Of a stretch of 64,000 nt of DNA, positions 20,389 through 35,600 are shown piece by piece. Position 1 is the stretch's first letter; each line of letters starts with the position of its first letter. The notes beneath the pieces are model-generated. The model was not told the origin of the DNA. It made no database searches and saw only the letters and a list, made by a program, of their open reading frames with translations. The DNA lies in assembly GCA_963556255.1 (NCBI GenBank), contig OY744616.1, positions 31,635,357 to 31,699,356 on the forward strand. The letters are read 5' to 3'. The position numbers and the translations under genes are program-made. The stretch comes from Allolobophora icterica (taxonomy: Eukaryota; Annelida; Clitellata; Crassiclitellata; Lumbricidae).

Positions 20389-23300
20389 GTACAACGGTTA
20401 TTATGTAAGTTGATTACTATTATCATTATTATTATATTCATTTATTATATAGCAAGGCTGACACACCGCATCCTTGTACAGACTGGTTAAATAAGGGGAT
20501 TTAAAGGCTAAAAAATTCTAAACGTTGGTAGAATTGTCTGGGATGTTAGATTGGCATGTTCATCATTTCAAGCTTCTATAGAGAACGCATGGGATAATGG
20601 AAGAATGGACGACAAGAGATTACCACTAAGGGCCTACAGGGAACACGGAGTCGAGGAAGACAAACAAAGAACAATAGAACTACTGGTAGACAGGGATGGA
20701 AAACGTGAGACAAGATCTTAAAGAACAAGACATGGACATGAGACCAGCCCTGGATACCATCAGAGACAGAAAGAAATGGAGCCATCTTGTACAAACCTCA
20801 TCATCAGCACCACAACTGATGGAAGAGAGAAGAATGTAATAAATATAAATAGAACAATAGAACTACTGGTAGTTATCAAGAAATGGAATTTGTAGACCCT
20901 AATAAAGTTTAAGAAACCTCCACTGAAGACATATTGAAATGAAACCTGCTGCTGTACCTGTGCAACTTCTTCGGATGTCTTGTCCAATTCTGTTCCTTTG
21001 GCTGGCTTGTCACCAAGTTTCATTCCAGTATCTCTCTGAAGCAGTGGATCAGACCTAGACATAAAGTCATCAACAGATTAACACAACCCATGTACCAAGT
21101 CATATGAAAAGCAATAAACTAATTAAACTGAACACAGCAACCACAACAAAGTGTAAGTAAGAAAATTAATACAATCGGAAGACCATTCTGTTCAATCGTG
21201 GTGTCATACTGCTAGATGAGTTTCTCTTGGAGCGGAGCTATATAAACTTGCAACTATCCATCCAACTATATTACAATCCAGCTGCTCAACAAAATCAGTT
21301 TTGATTTAATGCACAGCAATTACATCTCACTTTCAGCTTTACTGCAGCGCTTCCCAAACATTTCAGTGTGACGGACCCGCAGGAATTTACTTTTCAGTGT
21401 GACAGACCGGCAGGAATTTTCCCATTGCAGCAGGACCGGTTCCCAATTTATTAATTATTTTTCTTTTTCGATCACCTTAAATAATTTATGTATTAATTAT
21501 AAGATTTAAGAAACGAGAATGTAAAACAAATCTTGAAATTTGGTACAAAATTATTATTATTACAGAGGCTTTATCCAGCACCCCTTCAAGGTTATCTACT
21601 CAGGAGTGTTCCCAGTCTAGGGTTGGATTAGGAGCGTAACTATATAAAATTATAAGGACCCAATCGAGAAAACGTCTATCATCTTTTTTGTTCAGTTTCT
21701 TGACTCACTTTGCTCAAATGATGGCTCGTGGACCGGCACTGGTCCGCGGACCACTACTTTGGGAAGAATTGCTTTATTGAATATGCAACTCTTTGACTTG
21801 GAAACAAAGTATCAGAAGCACCAAAAATACAATAAATTTACAGAAGTTACATTTATGGATAGGTTTCAAAGTGATTTGCTGGCAGGGTAACATGAATTAG
21901 ATTTACAGGCACATCTTAACAAGGGTTTGAGTACAATTTAAAATAGTCCAAATAAAACGTTACCACTGAAGAAACAAGGGAACAAATAATAATAATAATA
22001 ATATCTTCGTTAATTAATTCAAACTGACAAGTCGCACTTAAGATTACATGATATAGTAGTAACAGACAATAACAAGTTTTACAGGAGTCAAATTTAACCG
22101 TATGGCAGCCATGCAAGGCGCCCATCTGTACTGCTGCTCATTTTACAATCGCCACCTAGAGAATGAAGGCTGAGTTAACCTTGTGGGGATAGCGGGTATC
22201 GAACCCGTGTCCTTCTGATCTACGTGCCAGCGTGTTACCATGCAACCATCTCCCCGCCCCGATCAGTTAACTAAAATGTGTAAAATAATTGTAAATAAAA
22301 CTCACTTGAATCTGTGCATAAAATCAGCTTCGTCCTGTAGCTCAGATACGCGAACTGACGGTGGAAGTGTTAGGCTGGTTCCTGCCTTCATGGCTGCTAA
22401 TCTGATCAAGGTCCGTTGACCGCATGACGCTGGTTCAGTGTTTGGCAGTTGTACCCCATGATGTGTATCCTGGACTTCCAGATCTGATACCAAATGGCCA
22501 TTCTCCTTGGATGTCACAATCTGGTGGTCACCCATAACCTCTTCCACCTTCACATTAGTTGTCTTGCCACTTCCTTCTGTGGCTCCTCTTCCACTTATTA
22601 CCTGAGTACTTTTGACTGCATTTCGAGGGCTATCTGGTCCCAGATGATTGAGAAATGTCCGAGCGCTCAGCGCAGCTAACTTGGGAAAGGTAGCATCGGT
22701 AGTAACTGGCGGACTGCTGTCAGATCCTGCAAATGGTTCGTTTCTCAACTCTGTTTCCTTCAATGCCCTTTCTTCCACGTCATCCACAATCTTCCTTTGC
22801 AGTTTTCCTCTCACCAAGGCCCTGGGTTGTGAGTCATTTTCTGAGAATGGCACTTCTTTTCTTATGCCAGGACGTAAATCCTTCTCCAATCTGTAGCCAA
22901 TGTACGAGCCTGTTAAATCTTCGTGTCGCGAAGACCCTCCACGCGGCATTCGCTGATGCATTATGTTTGGCTCTGGAATAAGACCATCGTTTGTTCTTTT
23001 AGAAAGATGTGGTGCTACCATCGAAGGCACATGATGGCTGGCTGGCTTGAAACCAGTCATGAAGTCTATATTTCTGGCAGGTGGCGATTGACAGTTCCTG
23101 TGTACTGACGGCTTGTTATGTCTATCACAACAACAACAACATGATGTTTCACAATATACATTCAAGTTTCGAGTCAGCTTGGCTGCCAATGGGAATTTGC
23201 AGATACCTCATGTCTGCACACATCTGCTCGACTACGTAATCCTGAAGCCCTGAACCCATAATCTTCCATTAAACATATGTACAGTTTTGTCAGGCACACA

Positions 23301-26300
23301 TTTCCTGTTTATCTTGGATAAATTAGCCAGGTATGCAGTGCTTTAATGGTTCTCAAATGAAGGAAGGTATGCTAAAACAGACATTGTGACATGCTTCTAC
23401 CAGCAGCACTCCTAAGAAGGGAGGTTCAGACAAGGCAGAATTTTTCAGCTACAGTGCAAGCACAGCGGCAACAACAAAGTCAGACAAGTTTTCTGCATAA
23501 ACTTCATGTGGCAAGAGGTGAAAGAAAAACACATCTGCAATCAGCCTTAAAAGATGCTACAAGAAATGACTTGATACATGTATACATACGATTACACATA
23601 CATCTGCCACACAACACAAAACCACACAAACCATTAGCCACTTAATCAACTGAAGGCCTTTATGCTTGACATTTAGAACCAGTCTCCCTATCTACTGGGA
23701 AATGTAAGGCTTTTTATGAAGACTTCTCTACAAAACACTCCAAAATAAAACAGTAAAACATAAGATTTATGTTAGCAGAGCACAAAGAAATGTGAGCCTT
23801 CTGAGTTAGCAATATAAAAATCATTAACAGACTAATAGAGTAAAAACAATTAGTAAATGAGGAAACAATACTTACACTTTTGAGGCTCTGACATGAGCAG
23901 CATACAATCCACCTTGGCTGGTCAAAACTGATCGAGGAAGAGGAACAGGAGGCTCTGGCTTTGTTTGGATGCCTTCATGAACTCTGTGGTTGCTTGAACC
24001 AAGTCTTTGTTGGGAAAGATTAGCGGATGATCCACTTTGTGGCCATTCATTAGGACCACTGAGAGACGCAGCCGTCGGCACGTACGGATCAAATCCCTTG
24101 CTGGTAACACAAGCACTGAAAGGGAAACAAAACTGCTCCATTATATTGTGTCTGTCTCCAAAGCTACAAAATAGTCAGACAATTTATGACTGAATATCTT
24201 TACCCTTTTTTAGCAGTCCCTTGAGCTCACCCTGAGGCAGCCATGGGTATGAAGTGTTACGACTTCATTTTCTTAGCCTCAGCATATGAGTGGGCGGCCA
24301 GTCCTCTCCCTCGCCATCTCATCTTCCCACTGACAGTGTACGGTCAGTGTACTCATTATAGCTGAGTTGGCTAGGGGCGCAGGTAGAGCAGAAATCTCAA
24401 ACCAAATTTCTGTCCAGGCAGGGATTTGAACCCCCAACCTCTCGACTGACAGTGCAGCAAGCTAACCACTACACTATCGACCTTTACTAGTAGATAAAAT
24501 GTGTAGATATAATTACAGATGCACTGAATTATTTCAGTACAAGAATTTATGGTCTGCCAGAAAAAAAACAATTAACTACCAAGACAATTTTCTGTTGAAA
24601 CAGTTAATATTTCAGATAGATTACAATCCTTGTAGGCAAGAAAACTCATTTACAGTGTACATTTTTTTATTACAGTACTTACTAATGTCCTGTATGAGTC
24701 TGTCGACTGCATGGAAACAGAAGCTGAGTCTTGGCTCCTTTATCTGTAATGCTTAGTCTTTGCCAATCTGCTGAGTCAAACTCCGGTGACGCACAGTCTG
24801 AGTTTTCCACAGATTTTCTGCAACAGAACAGTAATGTCGCCAGATGTAACAGGCGAACTGGTACCACAGTTAAAACATCATAATAAAAGTGCAGCTGAGA
24901 AGAGAAAGAACTGCGCTGCCACATACATTAAGACATGATGAAAAGATGTTATGCAGCAGTGCGCTCTCTCCGTGGTTGGATCCACAATTTGGAATGGTGC
25001 GGTCTCTTCCTCGAGACTCGTCCACCACTTTCTTCTCTGCTCTAAAGACTGTTATCTTTTGTTGGGGTAGGGCTGGGAGCACCTCTGAATAGCTTCCTTG
25101 AAGGGGCGCTATATAAATGCTTGACTGATTGACTGAAAATAAAATTCAAATAAAAGCAGTTACTGTTTCTGTGCTTGAGTCTGCTTGATGTAAGTCCGAG
25201 GCAGAGGGGGCAAAGGCTTGTTGATCATGGCCTTGAACTTCTCAACTGAGTCAGCCGTCAGCTCACCACTCAGCCTTGGCAGTAACTGATCATCAACAGA
25301 TGACGCAGCTAGTGGCTGTTCCCGCTTACTCGATTTCAAATCAAACTGCAGCTCCTTGGTTGCATTTGCCGACAGCTGCTTCATCCGTTGCGTTGGCAAA
25401 GAAATATCACTAAAACATAAGAAACACAATAATCATATTCATCATGAAATTCCAAATCTCTATACACTGCATGCATCATATCTTTCAGAAATTACTATAA
25501 ACTTCACCCGAGAGGTTCCTAGAAAGCTCTATATAACTGCTCTATTGTCTGTACACACATACATCACAAGTTTCTGTACTTTTAAACAATGATGTACCGG
25601 GATGAAGAAGTCTTCAGTCTTACTTTCGAGATAATACTGTTTTGTTGTATCTGGGTAATCAATAAGTTTCTTCCACTTTAATTAAATTAAAAATGGTGAC
25701 AATATCGATGATCAACACTTTCGAAATTTCTTAAGTCGCATCCGTCTAAATCTGTTAGGTAGCTACTTTCACGAGTTTCTTTTATACAATTTTATACAAT
25801 TGCCATTTACATACATACATACATACATAAAATATTGCTAACCTGCTACTTTTCTTTGTCTGTGCAGCTATCCCAGAACTTGCAGTTGAGACAGGATCGG
25901 TGCCATCACTGAGGTTGTTGTTACTGAAGAATGCCCTTTTCAGCAGTTGTATGGAGCGTCGCACACGTTGAACAGTAAGCACAGCACTTTCACTTGCTTC
26001 AACATCTCGTGAGTCTTGACTGATCACACTAGTTGAAGTGCCCTTCAGGTTTTCATCCATAGCAAAAGGGTTGCTATAAAGTACCAAACGACAAACTAAG
26101 AAACATGACCAACTCTTAGGGTCATTCCAAATCAAATAACCAGTCGCCCTGAACAGTCTCAGAAAAATCATGATGTTTGCTGATGGGTAGACCAGTATAT
26201 CAGCCTCAGGTTCCTTAAGGGTCGTTCAATATCAACATCAAATCAACCAATTGCAGAAATTCATAATGTTCCTGATGTTTAGACCAGTGTGTTAGGTTCC

Positions 26301-29300
26301 TTAAGGGTTATTCAATACCATCATCAAATCAACCAGTTGCTGAAATTCATGTTTGCTGGTGTGTAGAACAGTATATTAGAGGAACCTGCGCAATACTTAA
26401 TCATTTAATCATGCATATTTTACAACATATGTGACCTCGGCCGAGAGAAGGGACCACTTGTCGCTTTCTAGATTAGCCGGAAAACGCGTTTTTACTCTAA
26501 ACCATTATATTGATTTTTGCGTCTAATTAATTAATCTGTAGCTCGGACTCACTGTACTACAACGAATCTTATGCTACTTGATGCGTTAAGGCTAAATTTT
26601 TTTATGCGATTTCCCGCCAAATGATATTTTATATTTTTGTGAAAAAGTGCTTAAATTATGGACCAAATGCTCTTAAATTTTTTCCTCATTTTACCTAAGG
26701 TGTAAGCTTGTGGAAACTGCTAATAAGTCCATTTGCGACAAGTGGTCCCTTCTCTCGGCCGAGGTCACATATATGCTTTAATTTCGGGGTGGGGGTAATG
26801 ACAACTCATGAGTGGCTAAATTCAGTCATGTTTGAAACACTGTAACTTTTGAATTAAGACAAACAGGCCTCATGAAAAAATTCAACTGGTATAAAGATAA
26901 AAATGCATATTATAACTAAAATACAAGTTATTGTTATTCACTTACTCTCAGATGTATAAAGTATGACTGAGCTTTAGATGACAATATTATGACAGCAGTT
27001 ACCATGTTTCATACCTGCCTTCCGCTGAAGTGGTATCTCCTTTGATTCTCTCTGCTTCCTCATTCCGGAAAGTGCACATGATCTCCTTAGCAGGCATTTT
27101 AACTGGGACAATCAATTCTTCAGAAACTGGAAAACTAGAAGAGCAAAGTGAATACCCCGGTAATTATGCAAGTTCTTAATTGATCTTTGATGTATTCAAA
27201 ACAACAACTGCTTTGCTTCACTGATAAAACAACAACTGTAACACAGTACGCTTTACCGATCCCAGCCTTTCAAGTCCAAATTGACAACAGTGATGGGCAT
27301 ACAGGGAATGACAGCAGCCTCAGAAATTATAGGCCATTTCTTTACATTTTAATATGCTTATAGAATCAGCCTTGAACTGAAGATTGTTACAAGGTTCCCC
27401 TATGGAAGCTCCTGGCTTCCATTTGTTCCTGATATCATAAAAGCGTAGTGCCAACAGTGATTTACAATAATGAAACAAAAGATTCTATGCAGCTGAAAAA
27501 ATAAACCATACTGGTGCAATGAACAGATGCGAATGCCTTATTTGTTTTCATAGTAAACAGAAACCAGAAGAATTACAATAATTCAAGTTTCGAGTAGCAA
27601 AAAATCAGCCATGTGCTTTTGCCAATATGATATTTGTTGAAAGTCGTCAAAAGATATGGAAGTATCTCTAGAATACTGATATACTCATTTGAGGGAAAAA
27701 GTAAAAAGTATAAACAAAATGATCATTATCAGAACCATGCAGACACAAGCTGCCTATAGAGTTTTAGAAAACTGCAGGTAAGGCACAGTTAACTTTGACT
27801 GCTCAGTTACCTTGGTAGTTGTTCCATTGAGATGACATCCACACCACTGAACGATGAAGGTATGTTCTTTGTATCATCATTGTTAGGAACAGCATAGAAC
27901 ATCGGACACTTGGATGGAATGATGTTTCCTTCAGCAGTTTCACTCAAAAGCTGTTCTTTGGACATTTTTTCCTTGCCAAGGGTCAGGCTCTGTTCTACAT
28001 TCATAGTGATGACTTCTTCTGTCGCAGTCTCCTCAGCAGTTCTTCCACTTTTGCCACCATCAGCATCTTCAGTGTCAATAGGCTGAGCAGCCAGTTTGGT
28101 TTCTGCGATGCCATAGGCTCCCTCTTCACTGTCAGTCTGTATGTCGGTTATTCTAAGTTCCTCTGCATCATTATCTTGGACGTCATCCTCTGTATCGGTT
28201 ACTTCATTTTCGTCGTGGGAATCGTTTGCAACTTCACAGATTGGCTGCATGGCTGTATCTGTCCTGCTTTTCTCAGAGGCAGTTACCTTCAGATCGTGAA
28301 CTTTCCTGTATCTGTCTGCCTCGGTGGCACCCAAAGCAACGCTTTCGCCGCCAACAATATCTGCTCTGTTGAGCAAGAGTAGACGTCGTCTGATTTCCTC
28401 TGCGGACACAGGACTAGCAGAAATGTCATCGTGTTCTTCATGTCCCGCATGGTCCTTGAACAACTTCCTGACTGCTGAAACCTTATGAAGTCTCGTGTTA
28501 CGTCTCAGAGCTTCCGGAGCACCCTCCAGATCAGAAGCGGCCATGCCAGGTTCCCACTGTTCCGGCATCCCTCCTCCAGTCTTACCGTGCCACTCCAGTT
28601 GCTCGATCAGGCCAGTCTTGGGCAGTTCAGCAAGATCACCATTTTCATCGCAGTAAAGCACACATCCAAGAGTACACTCTACTCCAGATGTCTCAACAGG
28701 ACTACTCTTTGCTTGTTTCTTGTAAAGTTGAAGAGGTTTATCAATTTTCACAGCCTATAATCAAAGAATAAAGCATTATATGTCTCTTTTTGTGAGCTTC
28801 AGTCCAACCAGAATTCAGCATTCACCAGTAAGCAGCATTAGTTGGCATATTTACAAATATATTTCACATCACAAAACACATAAAATCATCACAGATTTTG
28901 TATTTTGTCTTCTTCATTAGAAACTAAACATATCTCATTAGTTTCAGATCAAATTATGATTTTGTTAGCCTTGAACAGTGGTTTTCAAACTTAATGTAGT
29001 GACAGAACCTTACACAGAGCACTCATTTGCTCACGAAACCCAGCGTGTTTCACCCGTCCAATTTTTCAAGAATGAATATTATTGTAACTTGCAATGTTAA
29101 CTTAAACTAGTGAAATTTGCAAATTGCTCCATAGCTATATAGCTGCTCCATAGCTATATAGCTGCTCCGCCTATCTGGAATAAACTCCCACCAGAACTAC
29201 AACAATTGGGCCTATGTGACCTATAGACGACCTCACCAAAACCTCATCTCTTCATGATATCTCTCCGCAGGTCTTTCACTTAAAACTTAAACACTGCTCT

Positions 29301-32300
29301 TTTAGAAATCTTACCCGATTCCTCCTCTTCCCCTTACCTCCTTCGCTGCTCCTATTCTAAACACCAAAGTTCCACCGTAGCCGTCTGACCGCCTGCCTGC
29401 CTGACCCCTTTGGATCTTGACCTGGAACCGATTTTGATCCTACCTAACCATTTTTTGACTGAGCGCGTATAAATAAGCTGGTGCCCGGACTCCACTTTTT
29501 TGGGCGCTGTAGAAAGCTCAAGATTACGATTACCACTAATGTTGGGATAATATTTAGATTTCAGAATTTTAAACTTTGAATATCATGTCTAGCAACAATG
29601 ACTGAAAGCTGTGAAGAATTCTGCTCATTCTTTTGTGAATTCAGTTGGTGTTTTTCAATTTTACTTTGAACCCCGGCGGAACCTGTGGCCGACGCTCGCG
29701 GAACCCTGGTTGAAAACCTCTGGCATAGAATATTCTAGCTTGTGGACAGCTCCGAAAAATAGTTCCTTGCTCAAAGACCAGTCTTGACAGCTAATCTAGT
29801 GACTCCTAAGTTTAGTCACAGAACAAGCCTGCCATTTCTAAACAAAAAAGACAGTCTCAAATTCCCACACAGTTTTCTTATCAACACCACATGCATCAAT
29901 CAGTAAGTTGGTTTTTGTTCATATGCAACTGGCTTCAACCAGTTCCTGTCATACTTACTGCATAAGCCTGCTCCAGTAGATTCTGGATATCCTTAATTTT
30001 GCAGGATCTTTGGTTCGGATCACATTTCAGAGCACTGTCAAGAATCATACTAAGAGGCGTTTCGATGCCAGAGTCAATTGGTAGTACTCGGTTTTGAGCA
30101 TCCATCAGTAGGACTTCAATCTCAGCTGTTGACAGCCCTGCAAATGGCAGCTTACCTGAAATCACCAAAAACACAACACCATCAGTGCTACTTTTTTCGA
30201 CTATCTGAAAACTTCTAAACGTTCTCAGGCTCATAGATTAGATTGTTAGACTAGAGCTTGTTTTGAGGTTCAACTATGTTAGAAGACCCAGAAGAATATA
30301 TTTTGAAAGTTTTACTAACCATGCAAAACTTCCCAAAGAACCACGCAGATTCCATAGATATCGGTTTTCTTGCTAACTCTCTTTTCGACAAGTATTTCCG
30401 GTGCCAGCCATTTAGTTGCAGCAGCTGGATAAGTTTGATTCACCAGTACACCACTATCATTAGCATCACTACAGGTAAGATAAAAAGCACAGGTAGAAAT
30501 GCACCAGATATAATTACATGTATGCAATACAAGCCAAGAAATTACACAGAAGATACTCATCATATATGTTCAGGTTCTGAGTCAATAATGGCACGAAGTC
30601 ATGAACCCAAAGCACCACCTATTATCTGAAGCCATTTAATTTTCCGTCTCTGGAGTTTCAGTTGCAAACAAACAGCATAGTTCAGCATGCCATATGTTCA
30701 CAACTGCAACAGCTAGCTGTACCTCTGTGCTTTCGACAAATACAAACAACACTATACAAATATTCGGACACATACATACATACACACATATCCATACACA
30801 CACATCCACATACATATGTATCCATATTTTAAAAAGCATGGAGTTTGAAGCCAAAATAGAGTAACTAAGTGCAGGGCACAAGTTTAATCACGAGTGCTAC
30901 ATCATGTCAGAGATACCAAGTGGAGGTTAAGTCCAAGAACTTCAGTTCTGCCTGTATCTAACACCAAATATATCAATAAACTGCATGGCATACCAAACAG
31001 AGTAGAACAATATATCCAGATACTAACCTGTCAACCATGTACTCAAAATTAGTCAGCTTGGCAACATGTGAAGACGACATAATCATGATTGCATGGGCTG
31101 TGATGTAGCTATGAATAATGTTACTTTGGTGTAGATATAAGACAGCATCACAAATCTGTATAAAGATACTGCATGTGGACTTTCTGGAGAATTTCATGCC
31201 CTACAAAAACCCAACAGCGAAAGAAATATCAAAATAGAAATGATAGAAAAAATGGATACAAAGTGCAGGTAAACAAAAAACAAAGAAAAGTCTGAAAAAA
31301 TAAGTGATCACTGAAATAAATTCTTTTAACAGAATCTAAAATAAAACTTCTACATACCGCATGATGCAGAAGCATGTGCAGAGAACCCAGTTCCACTCTC
31401 TCATAAATCAGAACGATGTTTTCAAATCGGTCAACAGGGCAAACAGCCAAGAGCAGAAGAATGCTTGCATGCTTCAAACGACTGCAAATAGATACAGAAA
31501 TGCAAATGTAAACGTATTGTTTTTCTATAGCCACTAGTCTCATTTTTCAATAAGTTGATCGGGTAAAATCCTGTATCACCACTGCCCATTTGAATGGGCG
31601 CTGTGCCATTCAAGGACCCGTGTACGGGCTGTGCTAACCTGAGACTCAAATCTCTGAAAAAAGCCACCACCAGTATACAAACCTGATGACTGTTGAGCTC
31701 ATACCATAAGCATATTTCACATAATGGATAATCAAAGTTCAGCTAAAATAAAGTGAAATTCCTAGTCACTGAGAAGTCATTACAGCAGATTATATCCTGT
31801 AGCATGATGACCATGATGAGATTGATGACATGGATAACGAAAATAACAATGCTACAGAAATAGCACAGCCAAGGCAGCAACACTTATTGGGTCCACCACC
31901 ACCATAGTGTGTTCATAACGTGACACCGTTGGAAACTGATGTTCAGCTGTTTACTTAATGAGAACTTAGTGCAAAAAACCTGGTGGTAAGGGAAGAGACA
32001 ACAGCAACAGCATCGATGACAGCTTTAACAATCACCACACTAAAGATACTCTGCCAGTTCACTTACAGCATGTAGTTATTCTCATTGATAAGTTCGTCGA
32101 CTCTGCCACTTTCCTGTCCCATGCGAATCTTCCGCAGCCTCTTCACAGTCACAGTTATGAATTGGTTCCAGTACATGCTATGTACAAGCAATGACCAATC
32201 ATTAATTACAGATAAATACTTAGATCAGGATCTTTTTCACTCAGTTAGTTGGAAATTGCTGGTCTCTCTTGCAACTGAACTCCAATTCCACTGGATATCA

Positions 32301-32660
32301 CTCTCTGGACAACCCCTCTGATATGACACAACACTCGTAAATATGCTGGTGCCATGCCCTTAGCTTTAAAGTAGCGCTTTCAAAGTTTGCAGTTTACAAT
32401 TACAACTACAAAATCCAAATCCATCTCTTAAACAACCATCAGAAGTGGTCAAGGGTACAAAGTGTTTGCAACTTTGTTTTCTTATCAAGACATGCGTCGT
32501 AAAATATAGCACTTTTTACATGGAAACCTGAACATATATGTATGTATAATGCACCAAGACACATAATATGGCAACTTTTAAGCAACTCTCAAGAGTGCTG
32601 CACACATGGCTTCCAACAAATTTCAACAAGTGTATTTTAAAGTAGATAGAACATGACATT

Positions 32661-32693
<33 letters not shown>

Positions 32694-35600
32694 TATATAT
32701 TCATGTTTATTCACAAGCTCACTGACAAACCGCAGTCAGTTACATTGAAACATGACGGTACAATTAATCAATGTCTTATTGAACACACGTCTTAGCAGCC
32801 TGTTAGGCGCCTGCTCATTTTACTGCTGCTCCTAGGAGTGGAAGGCTGAGTCAACCTACAGGGGTCTTGTGTGTATCGAACTGCATCTTTCATGATCTGA
32901 TGTTCTTCATGCAAGAGTTAGAGTATTACCATTCATCTATCCCCCTCCCTGTATGTATGTTAAGCAATCAATATATTCAACAAAACTCTCTCTCTCCCAC
33001 TAGAGAATTTCATTTATAACTGAAAACCATAATTTCATATCCTATCTTGCTTCAGCTTCTGCACATGTTATGACAACCTTCGTCAATAATCAATATCCTA
33101 TGTAGCACCACCGTCTCCCCGGCTTGACCCCATCCCAATTCATGAGCAAAACTGACCAAACCATCTGGCACTCTGCAGACTTGATTCGATAAGAACCGTG
33201 AATAAGCTGGGTTCACTGACACAGCTTTTGTATGGCAAGAAATTTTTTTTGAGATTTATAATTTAAATTGCATCTCATAATCTACCAAAAACATTCCAAC
33301 ATGATTGATCATGGCCCAATAACTTCACAAAAAATCTGAAAGCACTCCTTGAATTTTATTAAACTCTCTATCCTTCTAAACCTAGCAGATGTAGGAATGA
33401 AGTTATGAGTAGAAACAACTAACCTCTCCATGACCATGAATGGGCCATTGGTGAAGGTGATGCCAACATGGTCATGCACCAAGGCAGTTTCAGTGATCAC
33501 GGGAATAAGGCTTGGTTCAGCGGACTGCTCCTCTGACCAACTAGCTACCTGCACATTATTTATTCAAGATGCAGTCAATATATCGATTACTACAAGCTTA
33601 ATAAAAAGCCTGTGATGTATGGAAAGAACTTTTGCAATAATACAAATCTTATGCACTGGTTGCTTATCCTTGTTTGACAATATTATTACTATTATGCATC
33701 TTCAAGCTACGGGTCAGCCGGGTAGACATTTTCCACCGAGTACCGAATCCGAGTATTTGGATGTACTATTTGCCGGATCCAGTATGAACCGAGTACCATT
33801 TATTCCATATGCGAAGCTTCACATTTTCATGCAATGAAAAATTATTGAAATAAATATTTCTGGACTTGTAATAACGGACTACTACATTTTGAATTTTAGA
33901 AATAAATAATCAATGATATGGACTTGACTCCCGTTGTGGACTTCCGGTGTTGGTGTTTTTTGTACTTTTCTTCTTCAAAATGAATATGCTAGATGTAGCT
34001 CAAAGCTAATATTATGAGCCTACAAATTCCGGTATGTGAGGCAGACAAGCAACTATTTGTGTGCACAGTATTTGCAGAGGCGAATACTTCCGAATAGTGC
34101 TGAAAAATGGGATATTAGGCCTAGGCAAATGTCCAAGGCGATTTCCGGCTGACCCCTACTTCAAGTGCCACTATCTACTGACCAAGCACCAATCAACGGT
34201 GCTGAACAATCATGAGTTAAGGACGTGCTCAAGGTCCCTACACAATAACCATCCCAGTGGAGGCTCGAACCCATACTTTCCAGGTTTCAACTCGAACACT
34301 CTAACCAACCGGCTACTGTGTCCCGCGACATGTGATAGCTGGTCTCTCAAGACAGCAACCAATCATCATGTGGTCTCTCAAGACAACAACCAATCATCAT
34401 GTGGCACAGTGTTCTAGTGTTCAGTGGCATGCCTGAAGCTTCAATCCACTCTGTCACTTTGCTCATAGTATTTAGCTCTCGAATCACAGCACAACTTTTT
34501 CATAATCCTCAGAAACCAAAGACTATCACCTATCACCAGGCAATCATGGGAAAGAAATGTTGTGTTAGCAACTCACTGGTACCTCTCAAATAATCTTCTA
34601 AACTTGTTCTCTTTTTTCTGGTGTACAACTATGAGCAAACTAAATTATAAAGTGTTATTAAGATAAATAGCTACACAAGAAGTATATGATACATGAAGTA
34701 CATGATTCTGAAGTAAAAGGTTGCAAGTACCTCTGAGGAGTTTTCTTCTTATCAAAATGTAAACATACAATTACGATTATTAAGATAAAATTCACAAAGG
34801 CTGAGACATTCCACAAAGCGAAACTTAACCTCGACCAAACGAGTGCGCTGGGCTGGATATGTGAACTGTCCTCTCCTCACCCTTCCAAATCCGACGTTTT
34901 CCAAGAAAACGGCATTCTTTGAGCTCGTCGAGTATTTCAGTTTCTTCTTTTGACCTGACCTAAAAGATCAAAATGTGAAACATCAACTAACATACATATT
35001 ACATTTGACAATCATCTTAAAATATACGAGCAAGGCCAGATAAATTCTGCAAAGTGAAACACCATATATGTAAAATTTCTACCCCTCATAATCCTGGGTT
35101 AAAAGAAAGGAGCAGCCCTTGAGATAACCTGCATGAAGCAGCCATAGGTAAGAAGTGTTAGCAACTTCACAGTCTTAGCCTCAGTGTATACAAACTTCCA
35201 GGGGCCTAACTTTGGTCTAAAAAGTGGGGGGTACCAATTTCTTACATACATGAAGCAAGGCGGAGACTGCGATCTCTGAGAAGGCACAATAATAAAATAT
35301 TGATTGGCATTGTTCAAAAAGTGGGGGATACGGTACCCTAGTCCAAAAAGTGGGGGGTAAGGGTACCCCTTGTACCTGAAGCTTCTGTGCTGTACTGTGG
35401 ATGTTCTGATTGAGGGAACAACCAGGTCAACCTGCGTAGCACAGCGAAGAAATCTATGGTCTCATCTATGGTGAAACCGAGACATAAAACTCCCTGAGAT
35501 AAGACGAAGCACAGCCCACAAGGCAATTACGCATTTATATAAGTCTGTGCATCGGCAGCCAGTGCAATTCCTCCCACATGAAGCTGGATATATACCCAAA

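Noticed and set aside
22180..22262. Possible tRNA gene on the minus strand with an excellent B box
   Set aside because: A longer unrelated body follows and a second copy exists at 32,808, so it is a SINE; no clean acceptor stem.
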